Assembly (NCBI GenBank): GCA_944384125.1
Contig: CALWSF010000003.1
Coordinates: 1 to 64,000 of the forward strand
DNA length: 64,000 nt
Reading direction: 5' to 3'
Source of the DNA: an uncultured Lachnospiraceae bacterium
GTDB lineage: Bacteria; Bacillota; Clostridia; Lachnospirales; Lachnospiraceae
Shown here piece after piece: positions 8,339 through 17,992 of the stretch; the stretch's first letter is position 1, and every line of letters begins with the position of its first letter. Below the pieces are notes generated by a model, which searched no databases, was not told the origin of the DNA, and saw only the letters and a list, made by a program, of their open reading frames with translations. A program made the translations under genes and the position numbers.

Positions 8339-8839
8339 TTATTGCTTGTCAACTTCAACATTCTCTATCCTGGTAAGCACATCCGCATACTTTTCAAGTT
8401 CCGGAGAGCATACTTTTCCCGTCAGGATCAAATCAACACTTTCCTGCCGCGCAGCCAGAAGATTCTCCAGTTCAGAGAACGAAATAATATTCTGATCCAA
8501 AATGCCCAGAAATTCATCAAGTATCAGCATGTCGCACTCACACGTGGTCAGAACTTTTCTTGCAAAATTGATACCGTTCTGAATATTGCACTGCTCTTCT
8601 CTTTTCTGAGCCTCTGTCAGTTTTTCAAAATAGTCGTTCTGCTTTTCAAAACGAAACACTTTCAGATCCGGCTCCAGCTGCTTCAGCCATTCCGCCGTCT
8701 CATGACTCAGAACACCTTTCAGAAACTGTATCATAATTACTTTCCGCCCCCGGGTTACCGCCCCGATTCCCCTTCCCAGAGCCATCGAGGTTTTTCCAAG
8801 GCCATTGCCGAAGATTATGTGTACTATTCCCTTCTCCAT
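8339..8839 (-). CDS. Corrinoid adenosyltransferase-family protein (CobO/BtuR-like)
   Basis: This family transfers an adenosyl group from ATP to cobalt in corrinoids. The 166-residue protein has a P-loop FGNGLGKTS near residue 11, then RGRKVIMIQFLKG and the Walker-B-like MLILDEFLG near residue 106, in the family order. The loop differs from the usual GKGKGKTT, and the usual C-terminal tail is short, so substrate specificity is uncertain. I placed the start at 8839 because GAGGAG lies 6 bases upstream. It stands alone between the SSB-like gene and the lysine riboswitch; cobI lies 27 kb away on the same strand. Confidence 0.8.
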   Translation of the reverse strand: MEKGIVHIIFGNGLGKTSMALGRGIGAVTRGRKVIMIQFLKGVLSHETAEWLKQLEPDLKVFRFEKQNDYFEKLTEAQKREEQCNIQNGINFARKVLTTCECDMLILDEFLGILDQNIISFSELENLLAARQESVDLILTGKVCSPELEKYADVLTRIENVEVDKQ

Positions 8840-9013
8840 CTCATACTCCTCTTCACGCATGGTATCTTACTTCTATTTCTCAGGCCGACTTATTCTAGCA
8901 TATTTCCGGAAAATTTGCAAGTAAAAGCAGGTCTTCTGCCCGGGTGTGTGCAAAACATTCAGCGGCAGACAGTATATAAAGGATCCGGTTTAAAATCAGA
9001 AATCCCTATCGCA

Positions 9014-9652
9014 TCAGTTATTCTGATGTTCCACACACTCCAGTTTGCTCACAGAGACCTCATAAGCCACCCTTTTTTCGCACTCCGTCTCACTCAGTTT
9101 CTTTGTATATTCCCGGCTCTGTACCCGTCCCCACACACATACACGGCTTCCCACTTCAAATCCTGATGCATATCTGGCATTCCTTCCCCATGCAATACAC
9201 GGTATGTAATCAGATTTCCCGTACGGACGGTTTACAGCCAGCAGCATATCCGCTATTTCCCGCCCAAGCGGCGTTTTCCTGTAAATCGGCTCCTTACATA
9301 TGTACCCGTCCAGGAAAATCTGATTCGTCTTTGTATAGTCCGTAAATTCCTCAAGAAAATTTATCTCACGGACAAAAATGGAAAGAACAAGCCTGTTTTT
9401 TGTTCCCTCATGACGATTATAGGAACGGAACTGACCGATCGCCTCCATTGTACATCCCCGGTAATCCTTTGACACATCCATCAGACGCTCTGAGATCATA
9501 AGCGGTATCACATCAATCTGATCGCTGAGACGGTTTACGGCCAGGTCTACCACATAAAAGCCTTCCCCGAACACTTCATGGCTGAAGGAAAATTCGGATA
9601 CAACCTCTCCTATTACGCTTACCCTGTTGTTTTCAATCATTTTTTCTGACAT
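9014..9652 (-). CDS. Single-stranded DNA-binding-like protein with two OB folds
   Basis: A 212-residue protein with two successive SSB-type OB folds. The first (about 8-100) begins NRVSVIGEVVSEF and the second (about 108-205) begins QIFLDGYICKEPIYRKTPLGREIADMLLAVNR, then IPCIAWGRNARYA and the returning strand VCVWGRVQSREY. The acidic tail of canonical SSB is missing, so it is unlikely to be the main replication SSB; it may act in recombination or primosome-like work. Start ATG at 9652 or the fifth codon. It is monocistronic, with AT-rich sequence upstream. Confidence 0.75.
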   Translation of the reverse strand: MSEKMIENNRVSVIGEVVSEFSFSHEVFGEGFYVVDLAVNRLSDQIDVIPLMISERLMDVSKDYRGCTMEAIGQFRSYNRHEGTKNRLVLSIFVREINFLEEFTDYTKTNQIFLDGYICKEPIYRKTPLGREIADMLLAVNRPYGKSDYIPCIAWGRNARYASGFEVGSRVCVWGRVQSREYTKKLSETECEKRVAYEVSVSKLECVEHQNN

Positions 9653-9830
9653 AGTACTTCTCTCCTCTTTCTTTCCATTTCTTTTCGATTCACAACAGCC
9701 TTCTGGTTTGTCCCGGTCAGCTGCTAATAATATATGTATGCGAAAGACAAAAGTTTAGAAGAAAAATCGAAGCAAAGTTTTTTACATATATAGACAGATT
9801 ACGCCCGCAGATTCTGCAGTTCAGACACAA

Positions 9831-9908
9831 AAAAGAGAGCATTCCAGGAAGGCAAGACCCGGAACATGCTGAAACATGTTCCGACACGGCCTCCCGGGAT
9901 ATACTCTC
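9831..9908 (-). terminator. Branched terminator after typA
   Basis: The outer arms on the minus strand are GAGAG ... GGGAGGC and GCCTTCC ... CTCTC, followed by TTTTTTG. Inside lies a separate perfect hairpin GGAACATG (9861-9868) / CATGTTCC (9875-9882). Confidence 0.75.
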
Positions 9909-9943
9909 AGAAGAATCTCTTATTCTTTTTATTTTTGTGCTTA

Positions 9944-11794
9944 CTATTTCGCTGCCATGGATGCCTTCCGGCTGATCATGGCTCTTTTGCGAAGTGTCGG
10001 GTCAAGAATTTTCTTACGGATGCGCAGGCTTACCGGTGTTACCTCCAGAAGCTCATCCGTATCAATAAAGTCAAGGCACTGCTCCAGGCTCATCTCCTTG
10101 GGAGGCGTCAGCCTTAAAGCCTCGTCAGAACTGGAGGAACGGGTATTCGTCAGCTTTTTGGTTTTGCACACATTAAGCTCTATATCCTCCGGTTTTGCAC
10201 TCTGTCCAACAACCATTCCGGAGTATACCTTTACGCCCGGTCCAATAAACAGAACACCTCTCTCCTGTGCGTTGAAGAGTCCGTATGTGATGGATTCTCC
10301 CGCTTCAAAGGCAATAAGAGAACCCTGTTTCCGGTAGCTCAGCTCGCCCTTAAACGGACCATATCCGTCAAAGCTGGTATTTAAAATTCCATTTCCCTTG
10401 GTATCTGTGAGGAACTCTCCCCGATATCCGATAAGCCCTCTGGAGGGGATGGAAAATTCCAGTCTGGTATAGCCTCCGCCAATCGGACTCATCCCCTGAA
10501 GCTCTCCCTTGCGGCTCGTAAGCTTCTGAATAACCGCACCGGTAAACTCATCGGGAACGTCCACATAGGCGATCTCCATAGGTTCCTGTTTCTGATTTCT
10601 CTCATCATACTTGTAGAGAACCTCTGCCTTGCTGACTGCAAACTCATATCCCTCTCTTCTCATGTTTTCAATAAGAACAGAAAGGTGCAGTTCTCCGCGC
10701 CCCGACACCTTAAAACAGTCAGGGGAATCTGTCTCTTCTACCCGAAGACTTACATCTGTATTCAGTTCACGGAACAGTCTCTCACGAATATGGCGGGACG
10801 TAATGTATTTTCCCTCCTGTCCGGCAAGCGGGCTGTCATTGACCATGAAATCCATGGCGATTGTAGGTTCGGAAATTTTCTGGAAGGGAATCGCTTCCGG
10901 CTTTTCAGGAGAACACAGTGTGTCGCCGATATGAATATCGGAAATACCTGAGATCGCCACGATTGAACCAATCTGAGCCTCGTTTACCTCCACTTTATTG
11001 AGTCCTTCAAACTCATAAAGTTTGCCGATTTTAACGCGGCGGAACTTATCCGGCTCATGATGGTTGACAATCACACACTCCTGATTTACCTTAAGGGAAC
11101 CATTGTCTATTTTCCCCACTCCGATTCTTCCCACATACTCATTATAGTCGATAGTACTGATAAGAACCTGCGTCTCAGCTTCAGGATCCCCCTCCGGAGC
11201 CGGAATATAATCAATTATAGTCTGGAACAGCGGAGACATATCTGTTTCCGGATCATCCAGATTTTTCTTTGCAAATCCTCCCCTCGCCGAAGCATAGATA
11301 AACGGGCAGTCAAGCTGTTCATCAGAAGCATCCAGATCCATGAAAAGCTCCAGGATCTCATCTACCACTTCTTCCGGTCTCGCCTCGGGACGGTCAATTT
11401 TATTAATGCAGACAATAACGGGAAGATCCAGATCAAGCGCCTTGCGCAGTACAAATTTGGTCTGCGGCATGGAGCCCTCATAGGCATCCACAACCAGTAT
11501 AACACCATTAACCATCTTGAGCACCCGCTCTACCTCGCCGCCAAAATCCGCATGGCCGGGTGTATCAATGATGTTGATTTTTACTCCGCCGTAATTAACC
11601 GCTGTATTCTTGGAAAGAATCGTGATTCCCCGCTCTCTCTCTATATCGTTGGAATCCATGACACGATCCACAACCTCCTGATTGGCGCGGAATACTCCGC
11701 TCTGGCGAAGCAGCTGATCCACAAGTGTTGTTTTTCCGTGGTCAACATGGGCAATGATTGCAATATTTCTGACATCCTCTCGTTTCATTTTCAT
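9944..11794 (-). CDS. typA: Ribosome-associated translational GTPase TypA/BipA
   Basis: TypA is an EF-G-like GTPase that helps ribosome assembly and stress adaptation. At 616 residues it is full length. The GTPase motifs are in order: HVDHGKTT (16-23), RGITI, DTPGH and NKID. They are followed by the beta-barrel domain, two EF-G-like alpha/beta domains and the TypA-specific C-terminal domain with RGELHLS and [11 protein letters not shown]. It is preceded by the yigZ terminator and followed by a branched terminator, so it is a single-gene unit. Confidence 0.96.
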   Translation of the reverse strand: MKMKREDVRNIAIIAHVDHGKTTLVDQLLRQSGVFRANQEVVDRVMDSNDIERERGITILSKNTAVNYGGVKINIIDTPGHADFGGEVERVLKMVNGVILVVDAYEGSMPQTKFVLRKALDLDLPVIVCINKIDRPEARPEEVVDEILELFMDLDASDEQLDCPFIYASARGGFAKKNLDDPETDMSPLFQTIIDYIPAPEGDPEAETQVLISTIDYNEYVGRIGVGKIDNGSLKVNQECVIVNHHEPDKFRRVKIGKLYEFEGLNKVEVNEAQIGSIVAISGISDIHIGDTLCSPEKPEAIPFQKISEPTIAMDFMVNDSPLAGQEGKYITSRHIRERLFRELNTDVSLRVEETDSPDCFKVSGRGELHLSVLIENMRREGYEFAVSKAEVLYKYDERNQKQEPMEIAYVDVPDEFTGAVIQKLTSRKGELQGMSPIGGGYTRLEFSIPSRGLIGYRGEFLTDTKGNGILNTSFDGYGPFKGELSYRKQGSLIAFEAGESITYGLFNAQERGVLFIGPGVKVYSGMVVGQSAKPEDIELNVCKTKKLTNTRSSSSDEALRLTPPKEMSLEQCLDFIDTDELLEVTPVSLRIRKKILDPTLRKRAMISRKASMAAK

Positions 11795-11840
11795 AATTAA
11801 AATCGTCTCTCTTTCCTATTACAAAGCTTTCCCGCAAACA

Positions 11841-11867
11841 AAAACGCGGTATAAATATCCGCGTTTT
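11841..11867 (-). terminator. Terminator after the YigZ-family gene
   Basis: AAAACGCGG and CCGCGTTTT form a 9-bp stem followed on the minus strand by TTTTTG. Confidence 0.75.
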
Positions 11868-11940
11868 GTATTCTCCGAATTTAACAACTAGTTATTCTAG
11901 CATTTTTTTTTTGATTCTTCAACATTTTTTTGACTGATAT

Positions 11941-12591
11941 CTAAAGCAGAATAATATTTCCTTCATCCTCTCCGTAGTATACGAAATCAAGCTTTTCAAT
12001 TTTACACCGGCCGTTTGTACCCTCTATCAGTTTCTTTTCCGACGAACCCGTCTGATCAGAAGGGACAAGCACTGTCAGTGCCACTCCTTCGCCGTACTCA
12101 CTCTCCAGAACCGGAATCTTTGCCTCAGCCAGAATATACTGAAGTCTTCCCAGACTGCCGTAATCCACGGTAATCTTCCACCGTCCGGCCAGACATTTCT
12201 CCAGAACCACACAATTTTCAAGACCGGCCTGAACAGCTCCCGAATAAGCGCGGACCAGACCTCCCGTTCCCAGAAGAGTCCCCCCAAAATAGCGGGTTAC
12301 CACCGCGCATGCATTGTGGATTTCCCGCCCCGTAAGAACATCCAGCATAGGTCTTCCCGCCGTCTGCGCCGGTTCTCCGTCATCACTGCATCGGGCCACC
12401 TCATTCTGCTCCCCTATGACAAATGCTGAACAGTGATGCCGTGCATCCCAGTATTTTTTCCGGATCTCAGCGATAAAAGCCATCGCCTCCTCCTCTGAAT
12501 CCACAGGACGGAGCGAAGCAATAAACCGTGATTTCTTCTCCGTAATTTCGCCTTCTCCGCCTTTATATAAAATCCTGTATCTCTCTTTCAT
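11941..12591 (-). CDS. YigZ/IMPACT-family protein
   Basis: A 216-residue protein with an N-terminal UPF0029 (IMPACT) domain: EITEKKSRFIA near 15, WDARHHCSAF near 47, DDGEPAQTAGRP near 70 and RYFGGTLLGTGGLVRAY near 104. A DUF1949-type C-terminal domain follows (about 135-205). The family is linked to translation and stress control, but the biochemical role in bacteria is unclear. It is monocistronic with its own terminator and lies divergent from the PBP gene. Confidence 0.92.
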   Translation of the reverse strand: MKERYRILYKGGEGEITEKKSRFIASLRPVDSEEEAMAFIAEIRKKYWDARHHCSAFVIGEQNEVARCSDDGEPAQTAGRPMLDVLTGREIHNACAVVTRYFGGTLLGTGGLVRAYSGAVQAGLENCVVLEKCLAGRWKITVDYGSLGRLQYILAEAKIPVLESEYGEGVALTVLVPSDQTGSSEKKLIEGTNGRCKIEKLDFVYYGEDEGNIILL

Positions 12592-12730
12592 TGCCTCTCC
12601 CTTTCCCCTGTTTAGGCCCCCCAGGCCGGGGCATACTTATTATGTATATTTTCTCCGATTGTACTTACCCAACTAAATAATACCGTAAAAAAAACTTCAT
12701 GACAATAGTATTTATTTATCAGGAGAGTTT

Positions 12731-12739
12731 TGCTATAAT
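12731..12739 (+). promoter_or_regulatory. Extended -10 promoter of the class A PBP gene
   Basis: TGCTATAAT is a TGn-extended -10, about 40 bases before the PBP start. The sequence 17 bases upstream (TTTATT) is a poor -35, as is usual for extended -10 promoters. Confidence 0.6.
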
Positions 12740-12777
12740 TGTAAGTTACAGGCTACCATACAAAGGAGGCTTCCTAG

Positions 12778-15483
12778 ATGAATTATGGCAGAAAACAAAC
12801 GAAACAAAAAATAAAGGCAGCCGGTTCCCGAAAAAAGAAATATGCAAACAAATTATTCCTGTCTTTTTTCAAGACAATTTTTGCACTTTTTCTTTTTATC
12901 ATGGTAACAGGAGTCAGCGCGGGTATCGGAATGTTTAAAGGCATTCTGGACAGTGCACCTGATTTCGACCCCGACAGCTTTGCCCCAAGCGGCTATTTCT
13001 CCACCATCTACAACAGCGCCGGAGAGGTAACCGACACGCTTGTAGGCTCAAATTCCAACCGAATTGAGGCATCCTATGAGGAGCTCCCCCAGGATCTGAT
13101 AGACGCTTTTGTAGCAATCGAGGATTCCCGGTTCTGGCAGCACAACGGAATCGATCTTCGTTCTATTACCCGGGCGGTTGTCGGTGTTCTGACCAACAAC
13201 TATAAGGGCGGTGCCAGCACCCTGACGCAGCAGCTGATTAAAAATACGGTTTTTAACGGAGGTATGGAAACCAGCAGCGGCGCCAAAATCGAGCGGAAAA
13301 TCCAGGAACAGTACCTGGCTCTTCAGCTCACAAAAAATGTGGACCGAAAGGTAATCATTACAAATTATCTTAACACCATCAATCTGGGCAGCAACACTCT
13401 CGGTGTAAAAGCTGCCGCGCTTCGTTATTTCAATAAGGATGTATCTGAGCTGACTCTTTCCGAGTGCGCTGTTATCGCCGGCATTACCCAGAACCCCGGC
13501 AAACTGAATCCCATCACAGGCGCTGAGGCGAATGCAGCCAGACGGGAGGTTATTCTCCAGCAGATGTATGAGCAGGGATATATAAGCAAGGAAGAGCAGG
13601 AAGAAGCCCTGGCCGATGATGTGTATTCCCGGATTCAGAATGTGGATCTGGCTATTCGTGACAGTGAAACACCATACTCCTATTACACGGACGAGCTCAT
13701 TGATCAGGTAACAGAAGCTTTGAAGGAAGAACTGGGATATACAGACACGCAGGCTTACAATCTTCTTTTCAGCGGCGGACTTCAGATCTACACGCCGCAG
13801 GATCCCGAATTGCAGGCTATCGTTGACGAAGAAATGAACAATCCTGAAAATTATGATGCTGCCCGGTATTCTGTGGAATACCGACTCTCCATCACGCACG
13901 CCAACGGAGAAACAAAGCATTATTCACAGGAGACCATGAAAACTTATATTCAGCAGGTAAAAGGAGATTCCGGATTTGAAGGTCTGTTTGACTCCGAGGA
14001 GGAAGTACAGGCAGCGATTGATGATTACAAAGCCTATCTTACCCAGGACGGCGGAACAGTCATCGGCGAATCGTCATCTCTGGTTCTGCAGCCGCAGGCT
14101 TCATTTGTGCTGATAGAACAGTCTACCGGATACGTAAAAGCAATCAGCGGAGGGCGGGGAGAAAAGACAGCCAGCCGGACACTGAACCGTGCAACTGATG
14201 TTGTACGCCAGCCCGGATCTACATTCAAAGTCATCAGTTCCTTTGCACCGGCCCTTGACACATGCGGAGCCACACTTGCCACGGTTTATTATGATGCCCC
14301 CTACTCTTCCGGCTCCAAGGAATTCCGGAACTGGTGGGGATCTGACTACAAAGGATATCACACTATTCGTGAGGGTATTATTTATTCGATGAACATTATT
14401 GCCCTCCGATGCATGGCAGAAACAGTAACACCTCAGCTGGGCGTGGAGTATGCCGAACGTCTGGGAATCAGTACACTCGTATCAGATGATCTGAATCTGT
14501 CCACAGCACTGGGCGGTCTGACAAAAGGTGTGACAAACCTGGAACTTACCAACGCATTTGCTGCCATTGCCAACGGCGGCACATACACGGAACCCGTATT
14601 TTTTACAAAAATTCTTGACCGGAACGGAAAAGTAATCATCAACAACGAACCGGAAACCAGGCAGGCCCTGAAGGATTCCACCGCATTTCTTCTGACGGAT
14701 GCCATGACTGACGCCATGCAGAGCAATGTACTCTACTCCCGTCCCGGTGCGGGTGTCAACTCAACAGGAAGTGCGGCTGCCATACCGGGAATGAGCTGTG
14801 CCGGAAAAAGCGGAACTACCACCAATAATGTGGATGTATGGTTTGTCGGTTTTACCCCCTATTACACAGCCGGTATCTGGGGCGGATGCGACAATAACCA
14901 GAGCCTGCGGGATGGCTCCGGTTCCCGAAACGGCGGAACAAGTTATCACAAGCAGATATGGCGTAAAATCATGACCCGGATCCATGAGGGACTTTCTGAT
15001 CCCGGCTTTACCGTTCCTGACAGTGTTGAAACCGCTGAGGTATGCCGCAAATCAGGAAAACTTCCCGTTTCCGGCACATGCAGTGACGATCCCCGCGGAA
15101 ATGCTGTTTATACGGAATATTTTGCAAAAGGCACTGTGCCCACGGAAGCATGTGATCACCATACACGCGTAACAGTCTGCTCAGCCTCCGGAGGAAAGCC
15201 GACCGCCTTCTGCCCCGCTGATCAGCTTGCTTCAAAAACCGTTATGATTATACCGGATGAAGGCACAACCGATGACAGTTACTACGCAATGCCGGGAGAC
15301 TGTACCGTCCATTCCAGCGGCTCCACTATTCTGGATCCGTCATCAGGCAGTACAGACATTTTCGGACCGGGATATATTCCTGAATCAACAGGAGCCTACT
15401 CCCCTCTCTATTCTCCCTATTCCACACGCAGCAGGGACAGCAGTGATACCATACCTATTGTCCCGGCTGCACCGGGACAGTAA
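12778..15483 (+). CDS. Class A penicillin-binding protein (PBP1A type)
   Basis: A bifunctional peptidoglycan synthase of 901 residues. There is a basic cytoplasmic tail and one membrane anchor (about 25-50). The GT51 glycosyltransferase domain follows, with EDSRFW at 115-120 carrying the catalytic Glu and GGASTLTQQLIKN at 144-156. The transpeptidase domain has the three penicillin-binding motifs: nucleophile S481 in GSTFK, SMN at 537-539 and KSGTT at 677-681. The C-terminal 150 residues contain several Cys (EVCRKSGK, SGTCSD, TEACDH, VTVCSA, AFCPAD) that may form extracellular disulfides, then a Ser/Pro-rich tail. AAAGGAGG 8 bases upstream fixes the start. Confidence 0.96.
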   Translation: MNYGRKQTKQKIKAAGSRKKKYANKLFLSFFKTIFALFLFIMVTGVSAGIGMFKGILDSAPDFDPDSFAPSGYFSTIYNSAGEVTDTLVGSNSNRIEASYEELPQDLIDAFVAIEDSRFWQHNGIDLRSITRAVVGVLTNNYKGGASTLTQQLIKNTVFNGGMETSSGAKIERKIQEQYLALQLTKNVDRKVIITNYLNTINLGSNTLGVKAAALRYFNKDVSELTLSECAVIAGITQNPGKLNPITGAEANAARREVILQQMYEQGYISKEEQEEALADDVYSRIQNVDLAIRDSETPYSYYTDELIDQVTEALKEELGYTDTQAYNLLFSGGLQIYTPQDPELQAIVDEEMNNPENYDAARYSVEYRLSITHANGETKHYSQETMKTYIQQVKGDSGFEGLFDSEEEVQAAIDDYKAYLTQDGGTVIGESSSLVLQPQASFVLIEQSTGYVKAISGGRGEKTASRTLNRATDVVRQPGSTFKVISSFAPALDTCGATLATVYYDAPYSSGSKEFRNWWGSDYKGYHTIREGIIYSMNIIALRCMAETVTPQLGVEYAERLGISTLVSDDLNLSTALGGLTKGVTNLELTNAFAAIANGGTYTEPVFFTKILDRNGKVIINNEPETRQALKDSTAFLLTDAMTDAMQSNVLYSRPGAGVNSTGSAAAIPGMSCAGKSGTTTNNVDVWFVGFTPYYTAGIWGGCDNNQSLRDGSGSRNGGTSYHKQIWRKIMTRIHEGLSDPGFTVPDSVETAEVCRKSGKLPVSGTCSDDPRGNAVYTEYFAKGTVPTEACDHHTRVTVCSASGGKPTAFCPADQLASKTVMIIPDEGTTDDSYYAMPGDCTVHSSGSTILDPSSGSTDIFGPGYIPESTGAYSPLYSPYSTRSRDSSDTIPIVPAAPGQ

Positions 15484-15486
15484 AAA

Positions 15487-15546
15487 TAAAAGGACTGGAT
15501 GCAGAATCAGCTCCATATGGCTGCTCAGCATATCAGTCCTTTTTCT
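15487..15546 (+). terminator. Terminator after the PBP gene
   Basis: AGGACTG (15491-15497) pairs with CAGTCCT (15534-15540), followed by TTTTTCTG. An A-run on the other side may let it also end the convergent spoVA transcript. Confidence 0.7.
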
Positions 15547-15558
15547 GTTGTCTGATTT

Positions 15559-15924
15559 TCAGTCCTTCATTTTTGGCCTGAAAATCAGGGATGCAAGATA
15601 ACCAAACAAAAGGGCTGCCGCAATTCCCGCCGATCCGGCCGTCAGTCCACCCTTAAAAATTCCCAGAGCTCCTTCTTCATCTACCGCATCTCTGACGCCT
15701 TTCCACAACGTATTTCCAAATCCAAGAAGAGGAACTGTTGCCCCGGCACCTGCCCACTTTGCAAAGGGTTCATATATTCCCAGAAATCCCAGTACAGAAC
15801 CTGTAATTACCAGCATAACCATGATTCTTCCCGGCATCAGCTTTGTCCGATCCATCAGAATCTGGACTGCTGCACAGATACTGCCCCCCACCAGAAATGC
15901 TTTCAGATATTCCACTGGCTCCAT
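15559..15924 (-). CDS. spoVAE: Stage V sporulation protein AE
   Basis: A 121-residue protein with four hydrophobic segments and the SpoVAE pattern (VPLLGFGNTLWKGV). SpoVA proteins form the channel that loads calcium-dipicolinate into the forespore and releases it in germination. I placed the start at the ATG at 15924, 8 bases after GGGAGG; a GTG three codons earlier sits inside the ribosome site. It is the last gene of the spoVA operon, 53 bases after spoVAD. Confidence 0.92.
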   Translation of the reverse strand: MEPVEYLKAFLVGGSICAAVQILMDRTKLMPGRIMVMLVITGSVLGFLGIYEPFAKWAGAGATVPLLGFGNTLWKGVRDAVDEEGALGIFKGGLTAGSAGIAAALLFGYLASLIFRPKMKD

Positions 15925-15977
15925 GTCCGACACCTCCCTTCTGACAGCTCCTGTCCGTACAAATCACTTTTTCTCTG

Positions 15978-17009
15978 TCAAATGCTTTCCAGCACGACCG
16001 CATGCGCAATCCCCGGAACGCTCCGGCCCTCATTAAAGCTTACAGGGGACAGAAGGGCACCTGTCGGAACAAACAGAACCTTTTTCCACTCTCTGCTTTG
16101 CAGGCGCGGAAGAATATATCCGCATAATGTTGCAGCAGAACACCCGCATCCGCTTCCCCCCGAATGAGTATCCTGATTTTCACAGTCAAATATGCGAAGC
16201 CCGCAGTCCATGTGTATCCCTTTCAAGTCATACCCGGCCTGCTCTGTAAAATCACATAGAATTTTACGCCCTGTCAGTCCCAGATCGCCCGTGATAATCT
16301 TATCATAACAGCCCGGCACCACAGCGAAATCCCGGAAATTCTGCAGAATAGTATCGACCGCTGCCATTGCCATGGCTGCTCCCATATTCATTGAATCCCG
16401 AAACTGCATGTCCACTACCTTTCCGCATGTTATGCCCGTTATCTTTGCCAGTGGCATATTACCGTTCTCCATGCTGTATCCATCCGCCTTTTCAATAATG
16501 ACGCTTCCACATCCGGTTACCGTCCAGGTAGATGACAAAGGCCGCTGATTGCCATAAGCCAGCGGAAATCGAAACTGACGCTCTGCCGAAGCAAAGTGGC
16601 TGGATGCCATTGCCATGATTCGATCCGCATATCCCGCCCCCACCGTCATCGAACCGAGAACCATTGATTCTCCCATTGTGGAGCACGCTCCATAAAGTCC
16701 AAACATGGGAATTTCCAGAGAACCGACACCAAAAGAAGTTGCCACAATCTGACCCAGAAGATCCCCGGCAAACAGGTACCGGATATCTTCCGGAGTCAGC
16801 CCTGCTTTGCTTAAGCATACCTCAGCCGTCCGGCGCTGAAGTTCGCTTTCCGCTTCCTCCCAGCTTTTTTTCCCGAACATGGGATCCGGTTCAATCTGAT
16901 CAAAACAGTTTCCGATTGGCCCTTTTCCCTCCTTCTCTCCCACAATTGATGCTGCCGCCGTGACAATCGGCGGCTTATCAAACTGAACACTGGATTTCCC
17001 TGCCTGCAT
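15978..17009 (-). CDS. spoVAD: Stage V sporulation protein AD
   Basis: A 343-residue thiolase-fold protein, soluble in prediction. In Bacillus SpoVAD binds dipicolinic acid directly. Family hallmarks include FDQIEPDPMFGKKSWEEAE near 37 and MFGLYGACSTMGE near 102, with the glycine-rich HSGGSGCGCSA near 287. It lies between spoVAC and spoVAE in the usual order. Confidence 0.96.
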   Translation of the reverse strand: MQAGKSSVQFDKPPIVTAAASIVGEKEGKGPIGNCFDQIEPDPMFGKKSWEEAESELQRRTAEVCLSKAGLTPEDIRYLFAGDLLGQIVATSFGVGSLEIPMFGLYGACSTMGESMVLGSMTVGAGYADRIMAMASSHFASAERQFRFPLAYGNQRPLSSTWTVTGCGSVIIEKADGYSMENGNMPLAKITGITCGKVVDMQFRDSMNMGAAMAMAAVDTILQNFRDFAVVPGCYDKIITGDLGLTGRKILCDFTEQAGYDLKGIHMDCGLRIFDCENQDTHSGGSGCGCSAATLCGYILPRLQSREWKKVLFVPTGALLSPVSFNEGRSVPGIAHAVVLESI

Positions 17010-17066
17010 GTCTTTTTCTCTCCTTCTGATATACTGAATCGCTGCCGCCTTTATTCATACTGTATC

Positions 17067-17516
17067 CTATAATCCCATTACTGTTCCCAGCCAGTAAAGA
17101 GTTCCCAACGCACCGCTCGCCAGCGTTCCATACAGTATAACAGGCCCGGCAATGGCAAAAATCCGGCACCCGATTCCGAATACCTGACCCTCAGCCTTGT
17201 ATTCAAGGGCCGGAGAAGCAACAGAATTTGCAAAGCCGGTAATCGGAACGAGCACTCCTGCGCCACAGACTCGTGCAATCTTCTGAAAAATATTTAATCC
17301 TGTCAGAACAACGCTCACGAAGATCAGCAGAAGCAATGTCCACACTCCGGCTGCCTGCTCTTCTGCTCCGCGTCCTTTGAGATACTCCATCACAAACTCT
17401 CCCAGAGTGCACACAATTCCTCCGCTGAGAAATGCATACATTGTATTTTTAGCCACACTGTGAACCGGCGTTACCGCTGTTACATACGCATTATACTGAT
17501 CTTTTCTGACCTCCAT
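17067..17516 (-). CDS. spoVAC: Stage V sporulation protein AC
   Basis: A 149-residue membrane protein with four or five hydrophobic helices. In Bacillus SpoVAC behaves as a mechanosensitive channel component for dipicolinate. The family motif VPITGFANSVASPALEYKAEG near 93 is present in full. It lies 17 bases after spoVAB. Confidence 0.95.
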   Translation of the reverse strand: MEVRKDQYNAYVTAVTPVHSVAKNTMYAFLSGGIVCTLGEFVMEYLKGRGAEEQAAGVWTLLLLIFVSVVLTGLNIFQKIARVCGAGVLVPITGFANSVASPALEYKAEGQVFGIGCRIFAIAGPVILYGTLASGALGTLYWLGTVMGL

Positions 17517-17533
17517 CTGTTTCCCTCCTTAAA

Positions 17534-17992
17534 CTATGATGACATTCCCATTCCAAAAAGAAAATAGATAAGAGAACCGGTCATTTTTCCCAGAGCAATT
17601 GCCAGAACCAGGCACGGCAGGCCGACTGCCAGGCGCATCCTCCGGTTCATAACAGGAATAACCTTCAGGGTCTCCGCAAGCGACATAACCAGGCAGCCCA
17701 CAAACATCCCTGACCCCAGCCCGAAAAGAGCCATCCCGATCTGGCAGAGTACCGGTATTTTTTCCCCATTTTTCCCGATAAACAGAGGAATCTCATAAAG
17801 ATCCGATACATTTCCCCAGACTCCTCCTAAAATGAGGGCCGATTCAAACAGGATTATATGCGCTTTTGTTTTTGTTTTTCCTATCAGTCTGGGAAACACA
17901 CCGATAATTGCCAAAAAAGCGGAAGCGCCGGCTGCAATAATGCCGCCGGCACATATGCCGATAAAAAAAAGCAAGAGCTGTCTAAGAAACAT
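17534..17992 (-). CDS. spoVAB: Stage V sporulation protein AB
   Basis: A 152-residue protein with about four membrane helices and the conserved FPRLIGKTKT segment near residue 33. It overlaps the end of spoVAA by 11 bases, indicating translational coupling. Confidence 0.92.
   Translation of the reverse strand: MFLRQLLLFFIGICAGGIIAAGASAFLAIIGVFPRLIGKTKTKAHIILFESALILGGVWGNVSDLYEIPLFIGKNGEKIPVLCQIGMALFGLGSGMFVGCLVMSLAETLKVIPVMNRRMRLAVGLPCLVLAIALGKMTGSLIYFLFGMGMSS

Noticed and set aside
13048..13920. 290-codon minus-strand frame inside the PBP gene
   Set aside because: Shadow of the glycosyltransferase-coding region; the PBP frame has all catalytic motifs.
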